Below, in pieces: positions 14,502 to 20,443 of a DNA stretch of 22,364 nucleotides (positions within the stretch are counted from its first letter, which is position 1; each line of letters starts with the position of its first letter). The position numbers and the translations under genes are program-made. Below the pieces are notes generated by a model. It was not told the origin of the DNA and did no database searches. It saw nothing but the letters and a program-made list of their open reading frames with translations. Location of the stretch: contig CADCUE010000285.1 in NCBI GenBank assembly GCA_902805805.1, forward strand, positions 1 through 22,364, given 5' to 3'. Source of the stretch: an uncultured Frankineae bacterium (GTDB lineage Bacteria; Actinomycetota; Actinomycetes; Mycobacteriales; SCTD01).

Positions 14502-15170
14502 GTGCACGTCGTGATCATGGGTTGCGGTCGGGTCGGCTCTGCCCTCGCCAAGACCCTCGAAGGACTCGGCCACTCCGTCGCCATCATCGACCGCGACCCG
14601 GCCGCGTTCCGCCGCCTGTCGGCCGACTTCTCCGGGGTCAAGGTGACCGGTGTCGGCTTCGACCGAGACACGCTGGAGGAGGCGGGCATCAGCCGCGCGC
14701 ACGCCTTCGCCGCGGTCAGCAGCGGTGACAACTCCAACATCATCGCGGCCCGGGTGGCCCGGGAGACCTTCGGCCTGGAGAACGTCGTGGCCCGCATCTA
14801 CGACCACCGGCGTGCGGCGGTCTACCAGAAGCTCGGCATCCCGACCGTCGCCACGGTGCGCTGGACGTCCGACCAGGTCGTGCGCCGGCTGCTGCCGGAG
14901 GGCCTGGTCACCGAGTGGCGCGACCCGAGCGGCAAGGTCGTGCTCGCCGAGGTGGCCTACGCGCCGAGCTGGGTCGGGCACCGGGTGACCCGCATGGAGA
15001 AGGAGGCCGGCATGCGGATCGCCCTGCTGACCCGGCTGGGCGAGGGGCTCGTCCCGCACCGCGACAGCGTCGTGCAGGAAGGCGACCTGGTGCACGTCGC
15101 CGTGGAGTGGGATCGGATGGCCGAGGTCGAGCGCGTCCTCGAGGCCGGGCCCTCGGCGGGTGAGCACTAG
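14502..15170 (+). CDS. ceoB: TrkA-type potassium uptake regulatory subunit (first copy)
   Basis: A 222-residue cytoplasmic gating subunit of a Trk/Ktr-type potassium system. The RCK/TrkA-N Rossmann fold spans about residues 1-135 with G7-C-G-R-V-G12 and acidic D30 at the end of strand 2 (AIIDRD), pointing to NAD(H) or adenine nucleotide binding. A TrkA-C domain follows (about 140-220), ending DLVHVAVEWDRMAEVERVL. The start at GTG 14502 is fixed by GGAGAGG six bases upstream. The stop TAG shares one base with the next start (TAGTG), so the pair is co-translated and probably forms a heteromeric ring. The genes match mycobacterial ceoB/ceoC in order. No TrkH/TrkG channel lies in the window; the divergent APC permease may be the functional partner. 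Confidence 0.93.
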   Translation: MHVVIMGCGRVGSALAKTLEGLGHSVAIIDRDPAAFRRLSADFSGVKVTGVGFDRDTLEEAGISRAHAFAAVSSGDNSNIIAARVARETFGLENVVARIYDHRRAAVYQKLGIPTVATVRWTSDQVVRRLLPEGLVTEWRDPSGKVVLAEVAYAPSWVGHRVTRMEKEAGMRIALLTRLGEGLVPHRDSVVQEGDLVHVAVEWDRMAEVERVLEAGPSAGEH

Positions 15171-15844
15171 TGCGCGTCGCCATCGCGGGAGCCGGCAACG
15201 TCGGCCGCTCGATCGCGCTCGAGCTGCTCGGCAACGGGCACGAGGTGCTGCTCATCGAGCGCGAGCCGCGGGCCATGAAGGTCGACACCGTGCCGACCGC
15301 GGAGTGGCTGCTGGCCGACGCCTGCGAGCTCGAGACGCTCGTGCAGGCCCGCGTGCAGACCTGCCACGTCGTGGTGGCCGCCACCGGCGACGACAAGGTC
15401 AACCTCGTCGTCTCGCTGCTGGCCAAGACCGAGTTCGGCGTCGACCGCGTCGTCGCGCGCGTCAACCACCCCAAGAACGAGTGGCTGTTCAACGAGTCGT
15501 GGGGCGTCGACGTGTCGGTGTCCTCCCCCCGGCTGCTCGCCGCCGTGGTCGAGGAGGCCGTCTCGGTCGGCGACCTCGTGCGCCTGCTGACCTTCAAGAA
15601 GGGTGGTGCCAACCTCGTCGAGCTCACCCTCGCCGACGACGCCCCGCTGGTCGGCAAGCTGATCGGCGATGTGCCCTGGCCGAACGACAGCGCCCTGGTC
15701 GCGGTCCTGCGCGACGGCCGGGTCGTGCTGCCGACGCCCGACGCGGCCCTCGAGGCCGGGGACGAGCTGCTGCTGGTCGCGACGTCCGAGGTGGAGTCCG
15801 AGCTCGACGTGCTGCTGAGCGGCCACGCCCCCCGCAAGCGCTGA
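15170..15844 (+). CDS. ceoC: TrkA-type potassium uptake regulatory subunit (second copy)
   Basis: A 224-residue paralogue of the preceding gene. The Rossmann motif is G7-A-G-N-V-G12 with E30 at the end of strand 2 (LLIERE). In contrast to D30 of its partner, the following loop carries RAMKVDTVPTAEWLLADACE. VVAATGDDKVNLVVSLLAKTEFGV is the conserved middle of TrkA-N. The TrkA-C domain at about 140-220 includes GDVPWPNDSALVAVLRDGRVVLPTPD. The GTG start overlaps the ceoB stop by one base. Two unequal paralogues in tandem suggest that each contributes a different ligand site to one gating ring; this is inference from the family. It ends at a small hairpin and a short tandem repeat that run into the convergent DUF3159 gene. 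Confidence 0.93.
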   Translation: MRVAIAGAGNVGRSIALELLGNGHEVLLIEREPRAMKVDTVPTAEWLLADACELETLVQARVQTCHVVVAATGDDKVNLVVSLLAKTEFGVDRVVARVNHPKNEWLFNESWGVDVSVSSPRLLAAVVEEAVSVGDLVRLLTFKKGGANLVELTLADDAPLVGKLIGDVPWPNDSALVAVLRDGRVVLPTPDAALEAGDELLLVATSEVESELDVLLSGHAPRKR

Positions 15845-15848
15845 GCCG

Positions 15849-15872
15849 TCGGCCCGAGCCCGTCAGGGCCGA
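15849..15872 (+). terminator. Hairpin after ceoC
   Basis: TCGGCCC (15849-15855) and GGGCCGA (15866-15872) form a perfect 7-bp stem with a 10-base loop, starting 5 bp after the ceoC stop. Confidence 0.5.
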
Positions 15873-15896
15873 GTCCGTCAGGCCGAGTCCGTCAGG
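15854..15896. repeat. Three tandem copies of a 14-bp repeat reaching into a stop codon
   Basis: CCGAGTCCGTCAGG is present at 15869-15882 and 15883-15896, with a one-base variant at 15854-15867. One extra G separates the first two copies. The third copy contains the stop codon of the minus-strand DUF3159 gene (15892-15894). It fills the spacer between convergent genes, like the 19-bp array at 6358-6433. Confidence 0.85.
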
Positions 15897-16602
15897 CCGA
15901 GGCGGCCCGGCCCATCCGCCTGCGGGCGCGCTTGACGCCGGTCACGGTGAGCGCGACGGCCGCGATGGTCAGCGGCCAGCCCATGAGCAGCCGCGCCGCG
16001 GCGAGCAGCCCCGGCCGGTCCATGACGTAGAGCGTGCCCTGCACGGCCGCGCGCGAGGCGAAGACCAGCGCCCAGCCGAGGGAGGCGTACGCGAAGATCC
16101 GGCGCAGCCGGGGGTCCTCCCGCCAGGCGGCACCGAGCCCGTCGACGGCCGCGTAGATCGCTCCGACGAGCGGCCGCCCGATCAGCGCGGAGACGAAGAA
16201 CGCCGCGCCGTAGGCGACGTTGATCCAGATGCCGGGCAGGAAGAAGCCGCGCGCCTCACCGGAGCGGGCCGCGAAGAACACCGCGAGCCCGAGCCCGAGG
16301 AAGCCCGACACCGCCTGCTGCAGGGGCTCCTTGCGCAGCACGCGCAGCACGACGACCCCGACGCCCACGGCCACCGCGGCGACCAGCGCGGCGCGCAGCC
16401 CGGTGTCCCGGCTGCTCAGCGCCGTCACCACCGAGTTGACGAAGACGAACACGACGGCCGGCAGACCGCTGTCGACCAGCCCGCGCTTGCCGCCGAGCGC
16501 CTCGACGAGCGCCGGGGTCGGCGTGCGCTCCGGGGCCGGAGGGTGGGCGTGCGCCCGGCCGAGCTCCGGCGGATCGAGGTGCGGCGGCGCAGCGTCAGGC
16601 AA
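15892..16602 (-). CDS. DUF3159 family integral membrane protein
   Basis: A 236-residue polytopic membrane protein of a conserved actinobacterial family (Rv2693c type, as I recall) with no established function. A Pro/His-rich N-terminal stretch of about 35 residues precedes LVEALGGKRGLVDSGLPAVVFVFVNSV, the conserved family opening. About six hydrophobic segments follow to residue 225, including GFFLPGIWINVAYGAAFFVSALIGRPLVG. The tail is basic (KRARRRMGRAA), consistent with a cytoplasmic end. The only upstream start in frame is TTG 16602, which overlaps the OB-fold gene end by 8 bp. That is unusual but fits tight coupling, and I see no GTG or ATG nearby that would keep the family core. It forms a minus-strand block with the OB-fold, DUF3710 and dut genes. 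Confidence 0.85.
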   Translation of the reverse strand: MPDAAPPHLDPPELGRAHAHPPAPERTPTPALVEALGGKRGLVDSGLPAVVFVFVNSVVTALSSRDTGLRAALVAAVAVGVGVVVLRVLRKEPLQQAVSGFLGLGLAVFFAARSGEARGFFLPGIWINVAYGAAFFVSALIGRPLVGAIYAAVDGLGAAWREDPRLRRIFAYASLGWALVFASRAAVQGTLYVMDRPGLLAAARLLMGWPLTIAAVALTVTGVKRARRRMGRAASA

Positions 16603-16960
16603 CGGACGGCTTCAGCTCGTACGCGGCGTTGTAGATCGTCGGGCGACCGTCGTGGGTGGTCAGGCGCCCGCGGGCCACGATCGATCGGCCGCACTCGATG
16701 CCGCCGATGCGGCGCCGGCCCAACCAGATGAGCGTGATCGTGCCGGTGCCGTCGTAGAGCTCCGCCTCGAGCGTCGGCGCGCCGGCGCGCGGGCGCAGCG
16801 TGACCGCGCGCAGGGTGCCGGCCACGCAGACCGGCTCGCCGCGCTGGCAGGACGTGACCGCGGTGGCGCCGGACTGCACCGCCTCGTCCTGCAGCTCCTG
16901 GCTCGCGAGCTCCTGGTCATCAGCGGTCAGCCTGGCGACGGCCCGGCGGAAGCGTCCCAC
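16595..16960 (-). CDS. OB-fold nucleic-acid-binding domain protein (Rv2694c-like)
   Basis: A 121-residue cytoplasmic protein with one OB-fold: SCQRGEPVCVAGTLRAVTLRPRAG, then TLEAELYDGTGTITLIWLGRRRIGGIECGRSIVARGRLTTHDGRPTIYNAAYEL. This pattern resembles the wedge/anticodon-binding OB domains of RecG and aminoacyl-tRNA synthetases, so nucleic-acid binding is likely but the ligand is unknown. The short N-terminus (MGRFRRAVARLTADDQELAS) is helical and charged. GTG 16960 is preceded six bases upstream by a TACGCT -10, so it has its own leaderless promoter although it lies in line with DUF3710 and dut. The neighbouring DUF3159 gene begins inside its last codons. Confidence 0.85.
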   Translation of the reverse strand: MGRFRRAVARLTADDQELASQELQDEAVQSGATAVTSCQRGEPVCVAGTLRAVTLRPRAGAPTLEAELYDGTGTITLIWLGRRRIGGIECGRSIVARGRLTTHDGRPTIYNAAYELKPSVA

Positions 16961-16966
16961 CCCTCC

Positions 16967-16972
16967 AGCGTA
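16967..16972 (-). promoter_or_regulatory. -10 element of a leaderless promoter for the OB-fold gene
   Basis: TACGCT on the minus strand ends six bases before GTG 16960. It sits inside the 31-bp gap after the DUF3710 gene, indicating an internal promoter in the minus-strand gene block. Confidence 0.55.
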
Positions 16973-16991
16973 CGTCCGTCCGCGCGGCAGG

Positions 16992-17750
16992 TCAGCGGAC
17001 CTCGGTGATCTCCGGGCCGCGCTCCGGCATGGTCAGATCGGGCGCCGGGTCGGCCTCCTGCTCGGCGGAGGCCGCCGCCTGCTCGGCCACCTCGCGGGGC
17101 AGCCGCAGCGGCAGGGCGTCGCGCACCGCCATCGCCTCGGACCCGCGGACGACGACGACGTCGCGCAGCGCGCTCTCCAGCGGTCCGGCCACCGAGCGGT
17201 CCTGCGCCGCGGGGCCGGTGAGCATCGCCCGCAGGAACCACCGCGGACCGTCCACGCCGATGAAGCGCGCGGGAGTCGCCCCACCGCCCTGCACCGGGAC
17301 GGCGGCGAACAGCTCCGGGCCGTACGGTCCCGGGACGTCCGAGGCCTGACCGCCGCCGCCGACCAGCGTCTCGGTGATCTCCGCCCGCACCTCCTCCCAG
17401 ATGCCGGACCGCTTCGGCGCGGCAAAGGCGTTGACCTGCATCGCGCTCGGGCCCTGCACGAGGGTCGCGGCGACGACCTCGCCCTCGGCGTTGACGTCGA
17501 CCCGCACCTCGGTGGCCGGCGGCACGGGCACGCGCAGCCCGCCGAGGTCGATGCGCTGCACCCCGTCCTCCGGGACGTCGTCGACGTCCCACGGACCCTG
17601 CGGCCGCTCGGGGACGACCGGCTCCGGGGGCGTGTCCGGGTCCCCGTCCTCGTCCGCGGCGTCCTCGTCGAGGTCGGCGGCGTCCGTCCCCTCGGCGAGC
17701 TCGTCCGCCTCGGCGCTGGCCTTCTTGCGGCGTCGGAACACCCGACTCAC
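16992..17750 (-). CDS. DUF3710 family protein
   Basis: A 252-residue conserved actinobacterial protein (Rv2696c type) of unknown function. It begins MSRVFRRRKKASAEADELAE: a basic stretch followed by a strongly acidic, probably disordered linker to about residue 48. The folded core then starts with GPWDVDDVPEDGVQRIDLGGLRVPVPPATEVRVDVN and carries NAFAAPKRSGIWEEVRAEI, GPYGPELFAAVPV and FIGVDGPRWFLRAMLTGPAA, all typical of the family. No membrane helix is present. GTG 17750 overlaps the dut stop as GTGA and has an AGGAG purine run just upstream, so it is translated with dUTPase. The dut-DUF3710 pairing is conserved in actinobacteria, which suggests a role linked to dut expression or nucleotide metabolism, but I know of no proof. 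Confidence 0.9.
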   Translation of the reverse strand: MSRVFRRRKKASAEADELAEGTDAADLDEDAADEDGDPDTPPEPVVPERPQGPWDVDDVPEDGVQRIDLGGLRVPVPPATEVRVDVNAEGEVVAATLVQGPSAMQVNAFAAPKRSGIWEEVRAEITETLVGGGGQASDVPGPYGPELFAAVPVQGGGATPARFIGVDGPRWFLRAMLTGPAAQDRSVAGPLESALRDVVVVRGSEAMAVRDALPLRLPREVAEQAAASAEQEADPAPDLTMPERGPEITEVR

Positions 17751-18241
17751 CCCTCTCCTGCTGCTGTGGCGGACCCGCCCGGAGCGCTGCCGCCGGTGGC
17801 GCCGAAACCGCCGGTGGAGCCGTAGCCGCCCGTGCCCCGTGCCGACCCGGGCAGCTCGCCGGTCTGCTCGCGCCACGCGACCTGCTCCACCCGCTGCACG
17901 ACGAGCTGGGCGATCCGGTCGAGCCGGCGCAGCCGCAGCACCTCGCGCGGGTCGTGGTTGATGACGACGACCTGCACCTCGCCGCGGTAGCCCGCGTCGA
18001 TCGTGCCCGGGCTGTTGACGATGCCGACGCCGTGCCGGGCGGCCAGACCGGACCGCGGGTGCACGAAGGCGGCGTACCCCTCCGGCAGCGCCATCGCCAG
18101 GCCGGTGCGCAGCACGACCCGCTCGCCCGGTCCGACCTCGGCGTCCTCGGTCGTCACGAGGTCGCACCCGGCGTCGCCGGGATGGGCGTACGCCGGCAGC
18201 GGCACGTCCGGGTCGAGTCGGCGGACCTGCACCTCGAGCAC
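17747..18241 (-). CDS. dut: dUTP diphosphatase (dUTPase)
   Basis: A 164-residue trimeric dUTPase that hydrolyses dUTP to dUMP, keeping uracil out of DNA and feeding dTMP synthesis. The five family motifs are visible: HPGDAGCDL (1), HPRSGLAARHGV near residue 70 (3 by some schemes), NSPGTIDAGYRGE (the catalytic Asp), RLDRIAQLVV (4) and RGTGGYGSTGG (5). Motif 5 has Tyr where many enzymes have Phe. It is followed at once by a second, similar GGFGATGG and a Gly/Ser/Ala tail. I choose GTG 18241 because GGGAGG lies eight bases upstream and the resulting N-terminus matches the length of the mycobacterial enzyme. ATG 18274 in the same frame is an alternative but has no ribosome site. It is divergent from the SDR gene and overlaps DUF3710. 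Confidence 0.95.
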   Translation of the reverse strand: MLEVQVRRLDPDVPLPAYAHPGDAGCDLVTTEDAEVGPGERVVLRTGLAMALPEGYAAFVHPRSGLAARHGVGIVNSPGTIDAGYRGEVQVVVINHDPREVLRLRRLDRIAQLVVQRVEQVAWREQTGELPGSARGTGGYGSTGGFGATGGSAPGGSATAAGEG

Positions 18242-18307
18242 CGGCCCGGCCTCCCTCGTCGTCAGGTCCCGCATCGTCGGCGCCGGCCCGTGCTCGGGCC
18301 CGGCACG

Positions 18308-18313
18308 ACCGTA
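18308..18313 (-). promoter_or_regulatory. Candidate -10 element for dut
   Basis: TACGGT on the minus strand fits TANNNT and would start transcription near 18300, giving a leader of about 60 nt to GTG 18241. No -35 is obvious. Confidence 0.35.
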
Positions 18314-18327
18314 CCCGCGGACCGACG

Positions 18328-18333
18328 TAGCGT
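18328..18333 (+). promoter_or_regulatory. -10 element for the SDR gene
   Basis: TAGCGT fits the -10 consensus. It is followed by GAGGGAG at 18349-18355, six bases before GTG 18362. It is back-to-back with the dut promoter. Confidence 0.45.
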
Positions 18334-18361
18334 CGGGGGTCGGCGAGCGAGGGAGCAGGGC

Positions 18362-19228
18362 GTGGACAGGTCGGTCGTGGTGACGGGGGCCAACAGCGGC
18401 ATCGGACAGGTCACGGTGCTGGAGCTGGCGGCCGCCGGCTACGACGTGATCGGCACGGTCCGCAGCGCCGACAAGGCCGAGCGGGTGGCGCAGGCCGCCG
18501 CGGAGCGGGGCGTGCACGTCCGGACGGTGGAGGTCGACGTCGACGACGCCGCCAGCTGCGAGTCGGGCTTCGCCGAGATCGCTGCCCTGACCGACGGCGG
18601 TCCGTGGGCCGTGGTCAACAACGCCGGCTACGCGCAGTCCGGAGCGGTCGAGGACGTCACCGACGAGCAGGTCCGGGCGCAGCTGGAGACCAACGTCGTG
18701 GCCCCGATGCGCATCGCCCGGCTGGTGCTCCCGCGGATGAAGGAGCGCGGCGAGGGCCGCATCGTCAACATCAGCTCGGTCGCCGGCCGCACGTCGCAGC
18801 CCCTCTTGGGCTGGTACTGCGCGTCCAAGCACGCGCTGGAGGCGGTGACCGACGCGCTGCGCATGGAGGTCGAGCCCGACGGGGTGCGGGTGGTGCTCGT
18901 CGAGCCCGGGATGTTCGGCACCGACATCTGGTCCGCGGCGCAGGACGGCGGCTTCCCGGACCCGAGCAGCGCCCGCTACGCCGCGGCGTACGCGCGGTCG
19001 CAGGCCCTGGGCGCACGCAGCGACCGGCTGCCCGACCCGGTGTGGGTCGCGCGCACGGTCCGACTGGCGCTGGCCAACCCGGTGCCGCTGGCCCGCTACG
19101 TCGTGGGGGCCGATGCCGCCGGCGGCATCCTGGCCGAGACGCTGCTGCCGACCGTCGTCACCGACGCCGTCAAGGCCGCGGCGGTCGGCCTGCGGGCCTC
19201 GCGCCTGCGTCTGCCGTTCCTGCCGTGA
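18362..19228 (+). CDS. Short-chain dehydrogenase/reductase (classical SDR)
   Basis: A 288-residue NAD(P)-dependent oxidoreductase. The cofactor motif is T8-G-A-N-S-G-I-G15. The structural NNAG is at 86-89, the catalytic serine at 138/139 (NISSVAG), and Y152 and K156 make the YxxxK pair (WYCASK). The string EPGMFGTDI follows the active site, as in many classical members. An Arg (TVRS) after strand 2 favours NADP(H), with moderate certainty. Substrate is unknown: family members of this length act on steroids, retinoids, fatty-acyl chains or sugars. GTG 18362 has a good ribosome site. The end overlaps the DUF3093 gene as GTGA. It is divergent from dut and absent from this position in the mycobacterial order as I recall it, so it is probably a lineage-specific insertion. 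Confidence 0.92.
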   Translation: MDRSVVVTGANSGIGQVTVLELAAAGYDVIGTVRSADKAERVAQAAAERGVHVRTVEVDVDDAASCESGFAEIAALTDGGPWAVVNNAGYAQSGAVEDVTDEQVRAQLETNVVAPMRIARLVLPRMKERGEGRIVNISSVAGRTSQPLLGWYCASKHALEAVTDALRMEVEPDGVRVVLVEPGMFGTDIWSAAQDGGFPDPSSARYAAAYARSQALGARSDRLPDPVWVARTVRLALANPVPLARYVVGADAAGGILAETLLPTVVTDAVKAAAVGLRASRLRLPFLP

Positions 19229-19710
19229 GCAGCCAGGCGGACTCCGCGCCCGAGCGCAGCGCCGACCACGCGCCGGCGTACGACGAGCGGCTCGTGCCGC
19301 CGCTGTGGGTGTGGCTCGCCGTCCTGTCCGTCGCGCTGGTCAGCGCTGCGGCGGTGCACGGCGGCGCGTCCGGCTGGCGCTCGGTGGTGCCGTACGCCGT
19401 CGTGCTGCCGGTCGCCCTCGTCGGACTGCTGCTCTCGTCCCGGGGCCGGGTGCGCGTCGCCGACGGGGTCCTGCACGTCCCCGGTGCGCGCATCCCTGTG
19501 GACCACCTCGGGGGCGTGACGGCCCTCAACCGAGAGGGGACCCGCCGGATGCGCGGGCCGCTCGCCGAGCCGCGCGCGTTCGTCGTGACGCGGGGCTGGC
19601 TCACCTCGTCGGTGCGCGTGCAGATCGAGGACCCCGAGGACGACACGCCCTACTGGCTGGTGGGGACGCGCCGTCCCGGGGACCTCGCCGCGGCGCTGCA
19701 GCGCCGCTGA
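19225..19710 (+). CDS. DUF3093 family membrane protein (Rv2698-like)
   Basis: A 161-residue protein conserved beside dut in actinobacteria; function unknown. After a short soluble start comes the family string YDERLVPPLWVWL. Two hydrophobic helices follow at about residues 26-44 and 54-70 (VVPYAVVLPVALVGLLLSS). Then comes a cytoplasmic beta-rich domain that looks like a PH-type fold: VRVADGVLHVPGARIPVDHLGGVTALN, then AFVVTRGWLTSSVRVQIEDPEDDTPYWLVGTRRPGDLAAAL. The GTG start overlaps the SDR stop by 4 bp, so the two are coupled. An 18-bp perfect palindrome covers its last codons and could act as the terminator. Only 7 bp separate its stop from that of the convergent DUF2945 gene. Confidence 0.88.
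   Translation: MSSQADSAPERSADHAPAYDERLVPPLWVWLAVLSVALVSAAAVHGGASGWRSVVPYAVVLPVALVGLLLSSRGRVRVADGVLHVPGARIPVDHLGGVTALNREGTRRMRGPLAEPRAFVVTRGWLTSSVRVQIEDPEDDTPYWLVGTRRPGDLAAALQRR
19690..19707. repeat. 18-bp perfect palindrome at the end of DUF3093
   Basis: GCGGCGCTGCAGCGCCGC is a perfect palindrome that ends one base before the stop codon TGA. As RNA it folds into a 7-bp GC stem with a TGCA loop. It lies where a terminator is needed between convergent genes and resembles the element at 3147-3164. Confidence 0.7.
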
Positions 19711-19717
19711 GCCGCTC

Positions 19718-19924
19718 CTACTCCTCGTGCAGCGCGCCGGGCTTGTGGACGGCCTCGCCACCGCTCTTGTCGCTCTTCACGAGGTACTGCGGCTCGTCCT
19801 TGCTCGCCTTGACCTTGCGGCCGCCGGCTTCGGTCTCGGTCGTGATCTTCTTCTCGACGGTGCCCTCGGCGGTTCCGCCGTGGCTCTTCCAGGTGACGTG
19901 GTCACCCTTGCTCAGCTCTGCCAT
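19718..19924 (-). CDS. DUF2945 (hypervirulence-associated TUDOR domain) protein
   Basis: A 68-residue soluble protein that is essentially one small SH3/TUDOR-like barrel: MAELSKGDHVTWKSHGGTAEGTVEKKITTETEAGGRKVKASKDEPQYLVKSDKSGGEAVHKPGALHEE in outline (KGDHVTWKSHGG at the start, QYLVKSDKSG near the end). The composition is unusually rich in Lys, Glu, Thr and Ser for this genome. The family is common in soil and desiccation-tolerant bacteria and fungi; its biochemical role is not settled. ATG 19924 has GGAG five bases upstream. A possible sigma-B-like promoter lies upstream, which would fit a stress-response gene. It occupies the position where DUF4193 usually sits in the dut neighbourhood. Confidence 0.88.
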   Translation of the reverse strand: MAELSKGDHVTWKSHGGTAEGTVEKKITTETEAGGRKVKASKDEPQYLVKSDKSGGEAVHKPGALHEE

Positions 19925-19963
19925 GTCTGCTCCGGGTCCAGGGGTCAGGTGTGCTCCGTCGAC

Positions 19964-19989
19964 CTACCCCGCGGGGCCGCGTCGCGAAC
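19964..19989 (-). promoter_or_regulatory. Possible sigma-B-type promoter for the DUF2945 gene
   Basis: On the minus strand GTTC (19986-19989) is followed after 16 bases by GGGTAG (19964-19969). This resembles the actinobacterial sigma-B pattern GTTT-N14-16-GGGTAT. The start site would be about 33 nt before the gene. The match is partial. Confidence 0.3.
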
Positions 19990-20079
19990 GAACGTGTCCC
20001 CCGCGCCCGTCGGGGGCAGGGCGGTCGGAGTGATCGGCGAGGGACTCCTCGGCGCGGAGCACACAACGGAGGACCGGCA

Positions 20080-20391
20080 ATGGCAGTGGGATCGCAGCTG
20101 ATCGGCATCGCGACGGGCGTCGTGACCCGCAAGATCAGCATGGTGCTGCTCGACAAGATCTGGCGCAAGACCAAGAAGACCGAGCCGCCGGCGGACCCCG
20201 CCTCCCCCGGCACGCCGTGGGCGGAGGCGCTGGCCTGGGCCGCCGCCAGCGGTGTCGCGGTCGGCGTGGCCCGGCTGGTCACGACCAAGGGCGCCGCCAC
20301 GGCGAAGCTGAAGCTCACCGGCAAGGCGCCCGAGGGCATGGAGGGGCCCGGCAAGAAGGGCAGCGCACCGAAGGGGAGCCGCAAGACCTGA
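20080..20391 (+). CDS. DUF4235 family protein
   Basis: A 103-residue small protein. It begins MAVGSQLIGIATGVVTRKISMVLLDKIWRKTKKTEP, followed by WAEALAWAAASGVAVGVARLVTTKGAATAKLKLTGKAPEG. These two hydrophobic/amphipathic segments with a Lys-rich connector are the typical DUF4235 arrangement, suggesting a small membrane-associated protein. The tail is Gly/Lys/Pro-rich (GKKGSAPKGSRKT) and probably disordered. The start is ATG 20080 with GGAGGA six bases upstream. It is divergent from DUF2945 across 155 bp that include an inverted repeat CCCCCG/CGGGGG (19998-20003, 20011-20016). Both genes are lysine-rich and may belong to one stress regulon; this is inference. Confidence 0.88.
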   Translation: MAVGSQLIGIATGVVTRKISMVLLDKIWRKTKKTEPPADPASPGTPWAEALAWAAASGVAVGVARLVTTKGAATAKLKLTGKAPEGMEGPGKKGSAPKGSRKT

Positions 20392-20430
20392 CGCGGCGCG
20401 CCGACCGCCCGTGCGGGCCCGGCCGCTGGG

Positions 20431-20436
20431 TAGCGT
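20431..20436 (+). promoter_or_regulatory. -10 element of a leaderless promoter for the SCP2-hydrolase gene
   Basis: TAGCGT ends seven bases before GTG 20444. Confidence 0.55.
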
Positions 20437-20443
20437 GCGGGCG

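Noticed and set aside
12560..14728. A 722-codon plus-strand open frame
   Set aside because: It is antisense to the APC permease and then overlaps ceoB in another frame. The translation is Gln/Asp/Arg/His-rich without recognisable motifs.
20392..20443. Terminator between DUF4235 and the SCP2-hydrolase gene
   Set aside because: Only weak GC pairing (GCCCG/CGGGC with a 2-base loop) is visible, too short a loop to be convincing.
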